Origin: Xylocopa sonorina
Taxonomy: Eukaryota; Arthropoda; Insecta; Hymenoptera; Apidae
Reading direction: 5' to 3'
Assembly: GCF_050948175.1 (NCBI RefSeq)
Contig: NC_135204.1
Span: forward strand, 735,473-799,472
DNA: 64,000 nucleotides
Shown here: positions 11,470 through 22,862 of the stretch, piece after piece
Layout: each line of letters opens with the position of its first letter
Position numbering within the stretch: position 1 is the stretch's first letter
Notes under the pieces: generated by a model
The model's input: only the letters and a program-made list of their open reading frames with translations
The model's database searches: none
What the model was told of the DNA's origin: nothing
Program-made: the position numbers and the translations under genes

Positions 11470-12250
11470 GACAACTACGATATTCTTATTATACCACTTA
11501 ATATTCATTTTACAATACCACAATCAATTATAGTTTATTCTTACGCTTCTAGTTTTATGTTACTATCCATAATATTATCCTCTACAATCGTAAGCAGCAC
11601 GGACAATAACAGGCTTGCATAATGAATTAATTAGCGAAAATCTTGAAGTAAAAGTAACTTGACGTCGTAAGTCGAAGGCTTCATATCAGAAAATGGCAGG
11701 CTCCGCTGTCGTTCTCCTTTTATGAAACATCGTCTAAGCAATGTAGCCATTCTTACGTACCATATACATATTTATTTACACTATCGTACTATTTCATAAT
11801 TAATTACTGCATGATTTCCTAGAGTTGTATATTTACTTTATAGTACTAGACTACTTTGTATTTATTTTACTGCTACCGCAATCAATTATGTATTTTATTT
11901 TATTATATCTACTTGTGTACCTATCGTGGATAAAACAGAGTTACCAATCCTAAAAATAAATACGTACGACAACTTACCATTCGGAAATGAACACACGGTG
12001 ATCAATGAATGCAAGCACAACTAGATGGCGCAATTTTAACCGACTACTCGACACTAAAATTGTTATATGATTTTAGTGGTGTTTATCAAATACTTAATAT
12101 GTTTTAACACACCACTCTTTGTCATACCATAGTACAAAAAACAATAGGCTTATCCTCTCACGTATGACTCAACATATGAACATAATTTTACTCAAATTAA
12201 CATAGAATACAAGAACTAACGTGAAGGACGTATATAATTGTTCACTGCTA
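11470..12250 (+). repeat. Direct repeat, unit 2 of about 1 kb
   Basis: Diverged partner of 10440-11420, with AATACCACAATCAATTA, AGCAGCACGGACAATAA, ACCATTCGGA and AGATGGCGCAA in the same order and strand. Confidence 0.6.
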
Positions 12251-12617
12251 ATAAAATACCATAGTTACACGGATGTTTGAATATAGAGATATAAACTTAT
12301 AGCTGTAAGTTTTATTTATGGAGTTTTGATCAGTTGCATACTAGCTGGTCTTTTATTAAAAAAAAAAAAAAATAAAGAAGATAATACAAAAGCCGACCTG
12401 TCTCACGGTGGAAAATAGCTTTTCCTTCTTTCTTTCTTTCTCATATAAATATATATATATATATAGATAGATCTCATTTATTTACTCATTTATCTTATAC
12501 TAGCTTAGCTATCTTATATTAAATTATACTATAGAACACATTATATTATAATAAGGTTACCTATTTTGAAATCTGCAACGGAGCGCTTGCAATAATCCTG
12601 GGGTTGAAAGACCAAGA

Positions 12618-12696
12618 CGGGAGAGATGATGCCATGGCACCTGCCGGTTCCATCTCTCCCGATGCGAGGATGGTGGAGAGCTAAAGAAAAAAAAAA
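12618..12696 (+). other. Hairpin plus A-run at the right border of an insert
   Basis: A perfect 11 bp inverted repeat, CGGGAGAGATG at 12618-12628 and CATCTCTCCCG at 12651-12661, lies just upstream of an A-run (12687-12696) that directly abuts satellite. This resembles the 3' end of a retroposon with a structured tail. Confidence 0.45.
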
Positions 12697-12697
12697 C

Positions 12698-14464
12698 ATG
12701 TCTACGGTTCTAAGCAATAGAGTTCTTATGCTTCATTGAACGCGATCTCGCATCTCATTTCTATGTCTCACGACAAGATGTAATAATCAGTGCAACGCGT
12801 TATGTATATCTCGTCTATACCTCAATATAATGCAAATGCAATTCTTCCTTGCAAGGGAACAGCGTTTCTAGATGCCTACGTATCGATACAATAGGTTTGT
12901 AACATTTTAGGAAACGCGATATCGCATCTCATTTCTATGTTTCATGATAAGATATAATATTCATTGCGAAGTGTTATGTATACCTCGCCTACAGTTGAAA
13001 AGAATGTAAATGCCACACATCCTTGCTAGGAAATAGCGTTTGCAGATGTATACGTATCGAAGCAATACAGTTCTAATGCCTCTTAAAACGCGATATCGCA
13101 TCACATTTGTATGTTTTATGATAAAATATATTATTCATTGCGAAGTGTTATGTATTCCTCGTCTACAATTCAAAAAGAATGTAAATGCCACAGTTCCGTG
13201 CTAGGAAATAGCGTTTCCAGATGTCTACGTATCGAAGCCACACAGTTCTAATGCTTCTTAAAACGCGATATCCCATCTCATTTCTATGTTTCATGATAAG
13301 ATATAATATTCATTGCGAAGTGTTATGTATACCTCGTCCACACATTCAGAAGAATGTAGATGCCTCACTTCCTTGCTGGGAAATAGCGATTCCAGATGTC
13401 AACGTATCCAGCAATAGAGTTCTAACGCTTCTTAAAACGCGATATTGCATTTCATTTCTAAGTTTCATGATAAGACATAATATTCATTGCGAAGTGTTAT
13501 GTATACCTCGTCCACACATTCAGAAGAATGTAGATGCCTCACTTCCTTGCTGGGAAATAGCGTTTCCAGATGTCTACGTATCGAAGCAACACAGTTCTAA
13601 TGCTTCTTAAAACGCGATATCGCATTACATTTTTATGCCTCATGATAAGATATAATATACTTTGCGAAGCGTTATCTATATCTCGTCTACACATCAAAAG
13701 AATGTAAATGCCACACTTCCTTGCGACGGAATAGCGCTCTTAGATGTCTACGTATCAATGCAGTGGAGCTCTAATTCTTCATAAAACGCGATATCGGACC
13801 TCATTTCTATGTCTCATGATAAGATGTAATATTCAATGCAACGCGTTATGTATAATCTCGTCTACACTTCAAAGGAATGTAAATGCCTCACTACCTTGCT
13901 AAGGAATAGCGTTTCTGGATGTCTACGTAACGATGCGGCAGAATTCTATTGCTTCATAAAGCGTGACATCGCTTCTCAACACTATGACTCATGATAAGAT
14001 GTAATACCCAAGGCAACGCGTTATGTATATCTCGTCTACGCTTCAAAAGAATGTAAATGCCACACTTCCTTGCGACGGAATCGCTTTTCTATATGTCCAC
14101 GTATCGAAGCAATACAGTACTAATTGTTCGTGGAACGCGATATTGCATCTCATTTCTATGTAGCATGATAAGATGCAATTTAATGCATCGCGTTATGTTT
14201 ATCTCGTTAATACTTCAAGAGAATGTAAATGCCACACTTCCTCACTACGGAATAGCGTTTCTAGATGTATACGTTTCGGAGCAATTGATTTCTAATGCTT
14301 CATAAAACGCGATATCGAAGCTCATTTCTGTGTTCCATAATAAGATGTAATATTCATAGCAAAGTGTTATGTATACCTCGTTTACACTTCAAAAGAATGT
14401 AAAGCCCACACTTTCTCGAAATGGAATGGCGTTTCTAGATGTTTACATATCGCAGCAATAGATA
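12698..14464 (-). repeat. Satellite B1-B2-B1 array, reverse
   Basis: About ten reverse monomers of 174 bp. Those at the two ends carry the B1 box; those at roughly 12950-13700 carry the B2 box (CATTGCGAAGTGTTATG). The left border is the A-run at 12696, the right border the truncated BEL LTR. Confidence 0.85.
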
Positions 14465-14579
14465 TATTTACGAAATTACTTAAAACGTCTTAATCTCAAA
14501 AATAGCCTTTTCGTCACAAACGTGTAATAAGCGAAGTCTTCGAAGAACCAACGTTTTATTTGTTCTGCCGGTCGGAACA
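14465..14579 (-). mobile_element. Truncated 3' LTR of the BEL/Pao element
   Basis: Read on the minus strand, a polypurine tract (AACGGGGGGAACA) is followed at 14579 by TGTTCCGACCGGCAGAAC, the expected TG start of an LTR. After about 115 bp it gives way to satellite, so most of this LTR is missing. Confidence 0.55.
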
Positions 14580-14593
14580 TGTTCCCCCCGTTG
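14580..14593 (-). other. Polypurine tract of the BEL/Pao element
   Basis: CAACGGGGGGAACA on the minus strand, immediately upstream of the LTR start; this would prime plus-strand DNA synthesis. Confidence 0.55.
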
Positions 14594-14612
14594 AGAGGCC
14601 GTGTCGATCTAT

Positions 14613-16044
14613 CTAGATCGGATTGATCTGAATATCGCCGCGACGTCGATGGTTCACACTGTCGTCTCCGATGTGGGCAGCTCCGCTAGCTGCTTGACGT
14701 TGCGTTTTTAGAACCCCTGGCTGGTCCGTACGGTGACCGCTGGGATGATCTTGTCTGGACTTGGGTGTACCTCTTCGACTCGACTGCGATGCCACTGCAA
14801 AGGCGGGAGGTAGTCATCCCTTAAGACTACGAGGGATCCTTTCTTGATCTCGTGGTAGCCCTTGATCCATTTTTTCGCTCGTTCAGATGGTAGATATACT
14901 CCTTGTGCCACCTGGTTCAAAAGTCCTGCTGGACGTTCTGGACGTGTTGCCAGTGTGACAATCGGTTACGAGGAGTATCGCTGAAATCAGTCTCGGGCAA
15001 ACTCGTTAACGACGTGCCGATCAGGAAGTGGGCCGGAGTTAGGGCCGATGGATCATTAGGATCGGATGATAATGGAGTAAGCGGGCGAGAGTTTAGGATC
15101 GCTTCGATGTCGATCGCGAACGTGTTGAACTGTTCGAACGTAAACAGTTCTTCCCCGACGACTCGTTTGACGTGGTGTTTGAACGATTTAACAGCTGCCT
15201 CCCAAAGGCCGCCGAAATTGGGAGAAAGAGCTGGCATGAAATGCCACGATATTTCCTTGTCCGTGAGGAAGTGTCTTACCTTATCGTCCGTTTGCAGTTT
15301 TTGGTACAGTGCGCTTAATTCGTTATTCACTCCAACGAAATTTGTCCCGTTGTCGGAATAAATGTTCCGACAGATACACCTACGACCGATGAAGCGTTTC
15401 AATGCCGCGATGAACGCTTCGGTAGTCATGTCACCGACGACCTCAAGATGGACCGCTCTCGTTGCAAAGCACACAAACACTGCTACATAGATTTTTACTC
15501 GCGCACAATTTCGAAAACGTTTTTCCTTGATATAAAAAGGACCGCAATAGTCTGTTCCGCAATTACAAAAGGGTTGGCATTCGGATGCACGTGCCGCAGG
15601 TAGAGTGCCTATTACGTAATTCACGTCCGGTGGTTTTATGCGGAGGCACCTGATGCACTTCTTACCATCAATGGGCCAATACCTCTGCCTTAGTGTCGCC
15701 AGCGTGGTATTGATACCCGAATGATGTGCCTCCAAATGCGTGTGACGAATGATCAGATCAGTGATGTGATGCGATCTTGGAAGCAGGATCGGATGTTTCT
15801 GTCCGAAGGGAATGTTTGCGTTTTGTAGTCGACCCCCTACCCGTAGAATTCCCTTTTCGTCTAAGGATGCCTGCAGCGAGAGCCAGTTACTCTTTTGATG
15901 CAGCTCTGTAACGTTCTTCAAATTTCGGATCTCTTTTTCGAACGCGGAGGCCTCCACGAGCCTCAAGATCCGATCATTAGCGTCGTGGGCCTCTCGTACG
16001 GTTAGAGGTCCTGCGTTACAGTTATTTTTGCGAAATCGAGGCAA
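14613..16044 (-). pseudogene. BEL/Pao integrase region (broken)
   Basis: A 375-codon frame at 16044-14917 covers the zinc-binding and catalytic integrase domains. Visible motifs are HHSGINTTLATLRQRYWP, then CIRCLRI, the first catalytic Asp in GTDYCGPFYI, the second in YSDNGTNF, and the Glu in FGGLWEAAVKSFKHHVKR, so the DDE triad is intact. The frame ends at a TGA inside the domain (after QQDF). The BEL C-terminal segment continues in another frame at 14920-14708 with LRDDYLPPLQWHRSRVEEV. A run of six A in the GCGAAAAAATGG context marks the likely frameshift. The family inserts retrotransposon cDNA; this copy could not make the full enzyme. Confidence 0.85.
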
Positions 16045-16101
16045 TACGCGACGATCCTCCTTAATTTCGCGATGTCTGAATAGGGGCCGAGAATTTCGTT
16101 G

Positions 16102-17641
16102 CTACGGATGGTCGTTGTCAAGCATGTATGGGCACGAATATCGGGTATTTCCGAAATGAGGTTGAACGTAGATTTCCGTCCGCTGGATTGTCGTTTGATC
16201 TGACGTGCCGCTATCGGTCTGCGCATGGATTTCGGCCACTCTATTTGCCACGAATGTTCTTAGCGTGGCTGGTTCGCGTTGCAGCCAATTTAAAACTATC
16301 GTAGAACCCGTCCAGAAGTTAATCGAGTTGAATCGGCGTGTATTACTATCTCGGACGTTAGAAAATAATGACGTCAGTAGCACCGCACCGCAAAGTTCGA
16401 GACGTGCGAGACTAACAACTTTTACTAGTGCAACCCGAAATTTCGCGCATGATAGTGCTCGTTCGCTCGCTTCGCAGAAACCGTGTAATTCCACTCCTCG
16501 CACCTTCTATTGGCATACGTGTCACTCGAAGAATGTTTCGTTATGTAACTGCAATTCCTTCACGTACGTGGACCATTCTGTATGGAGGATTGTTGGTAGC
16601 GATTCGTCCCAGACCAATTGCAGTTTCCATAGGTGTTGCATAAATATTTTTTCCGTTATTATTACTGGCGCCAGTAAACCTAACGTGTCGAATATTTTTG
16701 CTATGGTGGATAAGATCGTGCGTTTGGTGATCCTCGTATCGATGTTTGGATCCACGGAATAGATGATTCGGTTGTTCTGCGCGTGCCACGAGACGCCGAG
16801 AGTTTTCATGGTGGTGTCTCCAAAAGACTTTGGGCGAAATTCGCTTTCCGGAAGTCCTGCTAAAAGTTTCGTTTCGTTCAAGACCCATTGTTGAATGTGG
16901 ATGCTGCTGCGGTTAAGTAGCTTGATTACCTGGTCCCGTAGTTGTCTAGCGTCTTCGTAATTATCTGTGTTGTCGACGTATAGATCTCGCTGGAGCACGG
17001 TCGATGCGAAAGGAGCATTCACTTTTTCGTCGTCCGCTAGCTGATGAATGCACCTGATGGCGAGGAAAGGCGCTGAAGGTAGTCCGAACGTGACCGTGTT
17101 CAGGTCGTACGTTTTCACCTTTCCGTTGTTACCTCGCCATAATATCGGCTGGTATCGGCGGTCTTCCGATCTTACGAGGAACTGCCGATACATCTTCCCG
17201 ATGTCTTCGGTTAAGACATAGGTGTGTTGACGGAACCTTATGAGAATAGTGAATATGTCGTCCTGTCGTCCTGTCCATCGTTGGTCCTGCCAAAAGCGTG
17301 CAGTTCAATGACAGTCCACTGCTCAATCTTGCAGATCCATCGAAGACGACACGAACCTTCGTTGTTGAGCTGTACAGTTCGATGACGGCGTGGTGGGTGT
17401 GGTAGAAGCCATCCGAATCACGTGGTTCTACCTGGCTCATGTGTCCCATTTCGAGATACTCCTCGATAACGGCGGAGTATTCTCGTTTCAGCTCTGGATC
17501 TTTCATGAATTTTCGTTCGAGCGAAAGAAGACGGTTGAAGGCGCGCGACCGAGTTTCGCCTAACTGCATCTTCTTTTCATTGAACGGCAGTGCGACAATG
17601 TAACGACCGGTTCGTGTCCGTTTAACGTGGTCGTGAAAATG
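16102..17641 (-). pseudogene. BEL/Pao reverse transcriptase and RNase H region (broken)
   Basis: From 17641 leftwards the minus strand encodes GRYIVALPFNE and FMKDPELKREYSAVIEEYLE, the start of the Pao-type RT. A frame change follows at about 17270 where ACAGGACGAC is repeated. RT resumes at 17193 (MYRQFLVRSEDRRYQPILWR, FGLPSAPFLA). The polymerase box reads LYVDNTDNYEDA, with Asn in place of the second Asp of YVDD, so catalysis is expected to be lost. The RNase H-like part (VELHGFCEASERA, VSLARLELCGAVLL, INFWTGSTIVLNWL) is in yet another frame at 16503-16102 and has an internal deletion. At least three lesions break this protein. Confidence 0.85.
17627..17641 (+). repeat. 15 bp target-site duplication, left
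   Basis: GTGGTCGTGAAAATG at 17627-17641 is repeated exactly at 18162-18176, flanking the 520 bp insert. In the minus-strand protein both copies encode the HFHDH segment of the BEL polyprotein. Confidence 0.85.
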
Positions 17642-18161
17642 GGGTTCCAGAACCTGGGTGTCCAGGAAGTACCCATCCCACCTTCTCGTGGTGGAACCTG
17701 GGCGCCGGGATTGCCCGGTGGCTAACGGGGCTCTGGGGTTTTTGAAAAATACTGCGACTCGGGGGTTTGGTGCATCTATCGATTTGCCCAAACTAGTTCG
17801 AGCCACATTCATAGATTAAAATTGAGTAAGTCTGAGGCTGGCAGTCTGGATCATTTATAAATTTGGCCAAACTGATCCACCCTAATTCAAAAAGGGTCAG
17901 AGTAAGCGTGTTCACGTACACGTAGCGAGTTCGCCTCCCCGAGGTTCCCCGTGGGTATTCCGGCGGTTAGGATTCGCCCTCTCCGACGGAGTAGCTGAAG
18001 GACTCGCCAGCTGGGAAAGACGCCGCGGCACATCTGGATTTTTCCATCGCCCCTTTCAGTGACATGGCGTAACTGATTGGTAGAGGGCTGTTCTACTGTG
18101 CATATACCCGTATGGGTGAGGTGGCAAATCGGACCCCGTCCTGGGGCGAGATAAACAATTG
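17642..18161. mobile_element. 520 bp nested insertion in the BEL pol gene
   Basis: Sequence between exact 15 bp direct repeats; removing it and one repeat rejoins the BEL reading frame. It is GC-rich at both ends and AT-rich in the middle, begins GGGTTCCAGAACC on the plus strand and ends AACAATTG. It has no terminal inverted repeats and no poly-A. A 15 bp duplication suggests target-primed reverse transcription (LINE or SINE) rather than a cut-and-paste element. The class is unknown. Confidence 0.7.
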
Positions 18162-18176
18162 GTGGTCGTGAAAATG
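18162..18176 (+). repeat. 15 bp target-site duplication, right
   Basis: GTGGTCGTGAAAATG, the partner of 17627-17641. Confidence 0.85.
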
Positions 18177-18930
18177 CTGCTCGCATTCCTGCTCCGCGGA
18201 AAATAAGTGCCGTACGTGTGGACCTTCTTTTAGCTCCCAGAGTGTTTGACGTTCGAAATTCACGATTGCAACGAACGTTTGATGTTTCCTCCACGACGCC
18301 GATGTGGAGACGCTCCCCCCACGATCCATTCAAATTGCGTCTTTTGGAGAATCAATTCAGGATCGTTGCGAGGAGAATGTTTGTACTGGCCGATGCTAAG
18401 GGACGATAAAGCGGGACCGGTGCCGATTAACATATCCACATTTGCCGGTCGATGAAATTGTGGACCTGCTAGTTTTACGTTTGCCGGAATCGGAATCTTC
18501 GCACGATCGATTTGCTCTTCTGGTATCGGTCCAGCGATTCACGGTAATGTAAGGAATGTGAGCTTCCGCGCGAAGCTCAATAACCGCGATTTGTTCGTCG
18601 TTGAGGCAATTTATTCGCGACCTCGTGTAATTGGTTCAACGCTTCGATCGCTCTCGTGTTATATTTCGTGGGAAGTCCAAGCTTCATTGCCAGGTCGTTT
18701 GTAATGAAGTTTGCTCACGAACAGATGACGCTCAACGTTCTACACTCGATTGGCTTCTGGTCGCGATCGATATCGCGGACGATCGCCGCGGACATCAGAT
18801 CCGTTGTGCGACTGTTGACGACTAAGACCGTGAAAATTGGTACGAGCTTTTCGACTTTTCGTTGCAGTCATGCATCTTCCGATTGGTGGTCCTCGTGCAG
18901 TTTAGCCTTGTGTTGATAATTGCAGACACG
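18177..18930 (-). pseudogene. BEL/Pao protease region (5'-truncated)
   Basis: The minus strand encodes PANVDMLIGTGPALSS and KTQFEWIVGG, the typical Pao aspartic-peptidase and linker sequence. After a frameshift near 18330 it continues with NFERQTLWELKEGPHVRHLF, the segment that leads into RT. Upstream, parts such as RANFITNDLAMKLGLP can still be read near 18700. No gag, leader or 5' LTR follows; satellite starts at about 18935. Confidence 0.7.
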
Positions 18931-18934
18931 TCAT

Positions 18935-19889
18935 CCTCTGACACTGCAACGTATACAACTCAACAGAATGTAAATGCCACACTTCTTTGGTACGGAACAG
19001 TGTTTCTAGATGTCTACGTATCGAAGCAATAGGGTTCTATCTCTTTATAAAACGCGATAACGCATCTCATTTCTATGTCTCATGATAAGTTATAACATTC
19101 AATGCAACGTGTTATGTATACCTCGCCTACGCTTCAAGAGACTGTAAGTGCAACACTTCCTTGCTACGGAACTGTATTTCTAGATGTCTACGTATCGAAG
19201 CAATAGAGCTCTAATTCTTCATAAGACACGCTATCGCATTTCATTTCTATGCTGCATGATAAGACGTAATTCAATGCAACGCGTTATGAATATCTAGTCC
19301 ATACCTCAAAAGAATGTAAATGAATCTCTTCCATGCTACGGAAGAGCGTTTCTAGATGCCTACGTATCGAAACAATAGGGTTCTAACATTTTATAGAACG
19401 CTATATCGCATCTCATTTCTATGTCTCATGATAAGATGCAATATTCAATGCAGCGCGTTATGTATATCTCGTCTACACTTCAAAAGAATGTAAATGCCAC
19501 ACTTCCTTGCGACGGAATAGCGTTCTAGATGGCTACGCATCGAAGCAATAATAACCCTTTATAAAAAGCGATACCGCATCTCTTTCCTATGTCTCATGGT
19601 AAGGGGCAATATTCAATGCAACGCGTTATGCTTACCTGCATCTACACTTCACAAGAATGTAAATTCTGCATTTCCATGCAACAGGATGACCCCTCATAGT
19701 GCCTGCTTGTCGACGCAATGGAGTTCTAATGCTCCATTCATTGCGATGGCGCATCTCACTTGAACGTTTCAAGGGATGTAATCTGTAGACCGCTATGCAT
19801 AGCAAAATGCTTATCTGTTTCTGCTTTAAAATAATGTGAAAGTTACAGTTCCATGCAACGACATGGCGCATCTCATTTCAACGTATCAG
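18935..19889 (-). repeat. Satellite B1 grading into form A, reverse
   Basis: Reverse B1 monomers (TATTCAATGCAACGCGTTATG) to about 19640, then form A monomers (CTCCATTCATTGCGATGGCG) to 19889. Confidence 0.8.
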
Positions 19890-19930
19890 AGTCTATAAAA
19901 ACACTGATCGAACGCTGAAATGAGATCTGC
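19865..19930. other. Satellite inversion junction with near-palindrome
   Basis: GCGCATCTCATTTCAACG then TATCAG is followed 14 bases later by CTGATCGAACGCTGAAATGA, its near-complement. Array orientation changes from reverse to forward exactly here. Confidence 0.75.
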
Positions 19931-20085
19931 CACCGCATAGCATGGTGCATTAGAACTCTGCTGCCTTGATACGCAGGTACTATAAAGCGCCATCCCGTTG
20001 CATGGCTCTGTACAATTCACATTCATTTGAATTGTAAAAGCAGATGAGCATAATGCATTGCATAGAAGATTAAAGCTAATGGAGC
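19903..20085 (+). repeat. Single form A monomer, forward
   Basis: One form A unit (CACCGCATAGCATGGTGCAT, CATCCCGTTGCATGG) between the inversion junction and satellite C. Confidence 0.75.
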
Positions 20086-20583
20086 ATTTATAGGGGCGGT
20101 AGTATTTAAAATTAGCTATAATATATGAATATTTTAAGTATATATAGTGATTAGAAATCTTTATTTAAAGCGTCATAAAGTGGTATAAAATTTAATAGGA
20201 TTTTGGGTGTAATGGAGTATTTGGACGGATATTCTATTTTCAGTTAACTAAAATATATTATAAGGTTCATTATATGTACTAACGTAAAATATTAATTTAA
20301 AACAATATTAATTGCTACAAAATTAGATAGAATTTTGGGTGATAAAATGTATTTATTGGAGATATTCTATTCACAAATAGCTGAGATATATTATATGTGT
20401 AAATATATTTACCAAATTGAAATGTTTATGTAAAATATCATGAAACGATATATAATTAGGTAGGTAGGGTGTTAGATGTAATGTAGTATTTGGAGGGGAC
20501 ATTTTATTTACGTTTATAGAAAGTTCTTGATGTGTTTAAATATATACACTAACCTGAAATGTTTACTTATACCTTTCGCTACG
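20086..20583 (+). repeat. Satellite C (about 134 bp), left part
   Basis: Nearly four diverged AT-rich units containing TAATGGAGTATTTGGA, GATATTCTATTT and TTAACTAAAATATAT. It is unrelated to forms A and B. It resumes at 22863 after the piggyBac copy. Confidence 0.75.
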
Positions 20584-22862
20584 GCGGTACTTTCCGCGCC
20601 AGTAGCGCCACTGAACGGGGCACCGCGCCGTGCAGTGTGCATATTACGCATCTGTAGGTTTCGATGTTCGCACTTACGTCTTTCATTGGCACCTTGGAAT
20701 TCTCTTGTATATACTTCTTTGAGAGCTATGTAACAACTGTTTCGTCATATTATATGAAAAATATAAAAATGAGTGTATTTTGAGTATTCAGAAATTTATA
20801 TATTGAAATATTTTACTGTTATTATAAAAAGAAGTACAGTTAAGTTAGTGAGATATCAAATTATTCGTTAATTCTTAGTAATGCAACTCAGTATGCTAAA
20901 TTCGAAAGCTAGGTTCCACGCAGAGTCCATCATTACAATATTTACATTCATATCGAGACACGCGTCTCTTGTTTGTCGTAAAGACGATGCATCTTCTATT
21001 TCGGTTTTTTTTTCGTGGTTCATACAGTGAAGGAAAATGCCGTTCTGTTGGCCGTAATGGATTGTTGTTACCTCTTTGATGATGATAAGAAATATTCATA
21101 TGATAATTTTTCAATATTTTTTGAACTATATTCAGGTGAAATTTGGTCATAGGTATGGGTTTTCTTGTGTTATTCTTCTAAAGACAATATGCATTCCATA
21201 CCCGTATGTTCAGTAAATGAAAAAATATTGACGGTACCATTTTAGAAATTTCCGTGTCGAAGTTATAGTGCTTATCACCATGTCTGCTTTGTCAACACAA
21301 CCCATGCAATTATCATAGTCGGTGACGCATATGGGTTTTTGAATAATTTTCTTTCCTCCATGTCTAACAACCGTTGCACTCTCTGAAGTATGCATAGTGG
21401 GTAGCTTATATACTTCTTTTTTATCCAGCCATTTCACAACTAATAAATTTTTAGTTGGCCGGCAAGATGCCCCTCCTTTTCTCAGTGTATCAGTAATCCT
21501 TGGTATTCCTTGTCGCTTTTTGCTACGGTTCCTCACGCATTTGTATGATTATTGTATAGTAAATTAAACAAGGTTGGACTTGAATACCAATTATCTAGGT
21601 AAACTGTATGTCCCTTTCCTAGATAGGGCGCCATTAGGGCTTCTGCTATCGTTCTCGATTTTCTAATTTTCTTATTTTGGCTGTTGACTATAGTCGATGA
21701 CCAAGCTTAAACAATAAGGTCTTGTACAAAACCAGTTCGACAATCTCAAAGAATACATGATTTTATCCCAAATCTACTTCTTTTTGAAGGAATGTATTGT
21801 TCGAATGAAAGCCGCCCTTTATATGGATGTATACTCTCATCGATGCATAAAGTTTTGTAAGGATATTATGATTGGCAGAAATTTTTTCGGAGCATATCAA
21901 CCACGTTTCTTATTTTATATAATTTATCGTTGGTATATGTGATATTTTAACCGAAATGTAGCAACGATAACTATTTAAAATAATAGTCTCTATGCATAAT
22001 CTCAGCAAAAATGTCACAGTGTGACAGCGTTGTCGCTTCACCATCTTTCATATTATTGTTATTTCTATCCAATAGGCATTTGTTTCATTTAAAATAAATT
22101 GCACGAACTCGTCTGAAGCAAAAGAGTTCAAAGTAATCAATTGCTTTTTCTGATATGCTAATGTTTGGTATAATTCCTGTATTTTCTGGGGTGAATGGAT
22201 GTAACTTAGGGATGAATGTGTTTGGCGTCCAGGAATCACAATGGTCCTTATTGTCTCGCTCATTGTTCTCTACTTCTGAGTTTGAGGTACTACATATATA
22301 CCTTCTTTTTTTTGTGCTCAGCGAAATTATCTTCGTTTTCACTCACGGTATCATTTTCGTAAGCAGTTAATCCAATCAAAAATTGAATTCCTTTTGAACT
22401 CCGTCCAGGAATTGTAAGGAGGATGCAATTAAAAATTAAAAAACAAATTTTACGCAAACATAAAACTAAAATTTTTAGATAATCATTTATAACCTTAGAA
22501 TTTACCACAACTCTAAAAGTCGACAATAATCTATTCAACTTACATGTTGTCCGACTTATATTGGTTCAAGAAAGATTTTATATTATAATCCCTGTTTTTT
22601 ATTATAGTTTTGTGCCTTACAAGTACTTCGTATTTCGAATATGTGTTTGGCAGGCTTTAGTACAGTACGAGCCACTAGATTCAAAAGATATTCTACCGAT
22701 ACGGTAGATTCTATTTTTCCAAATGAGTCAGCGTAGGTGATCACGCGGAACCGACTATAGTCGGCACCCGTACACACAGCAGGTCTCGCGAACATCGACT
22801 ATAGCCGGCATCTGTACGCACAGCACTTCGCGCGGCGGCCGACTATAGTCGGTGTCCGTAGT
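20584..22862 (-). pseudogene. piggyBac-type DNA transposon, degenerate
   Basis: Minus-strand transposase remnants in correct order: an N-terminal region near 22340-22050 (WTPNTFIPKLHPFTPENTG, then an YFELF segment shifted in frame), a catalytic-core region with KGHTVYLDNWYSSPTLFNLL near 21640-21560, PICVTDYDNCMGCVDKADM at 21536-21210, and a cysteine-rich C-terminus with RHFPSLY, YECKYCNDGLCVEPSF at 21150-20896. The two visible catalytic Asp motifs (YLDNWYSS and CVDKAD) remain, but stops and frame changes divide the gene. Termini are GC-rich and partly inverted (ACCTTTCGCTACGG on the left, CCGTAGTGATGGT on the right). Each is flanked by TTA, consistent with a mutated TTAA target in satellite C. 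Inactive. Confidence 0.8.
22740..22855. repeat. Subterminal palindromic repeats of the piggyBac copy
   Basis: Three copies of a near-palindrome, CGACTATAGTCGG type (about 22752, 22795 and 22840), with spacers of about 30-40 bp that also repeat CCGTACACACAGCA-like sequence. Subterminal arrays like this are candidate transposase-binding sites. They lie only at the 5' end of the element. Confidence 0.7.

Larger units (their letters stand above)
9426..12697. other. AT-rich segment with internal duplications, no gene
   Basis: A 3.3 kb interruption of the satellite. It has a short direct repeat at its left end (AATAAAGAGGTTTCAAACGC near 9434, AATAAAGAGGCTTTAAACGT near 9540), a GC-rich island, a diverged 1 kb tandem duplication, a long A-run near 12358, a TTTC/TA microsatellite at 12420-12475, and a right end with a hairpin and an A-run directly against satellite. 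The A-run at the right border suggests a retroposon 3' end on the plus strand. No transposase or reverse transcriptase frame is visible. Confidence 0.5.

Noticed and set aside
14903..15361. 152-codon plus-strand frame, and similar plus-strand frames at 16205-16762, 55577-56050 and 54602-54913
   Set aside because: These are antisense shadows of the BEL and Gypsy coding regions, which are unambiguous on the minus strand.
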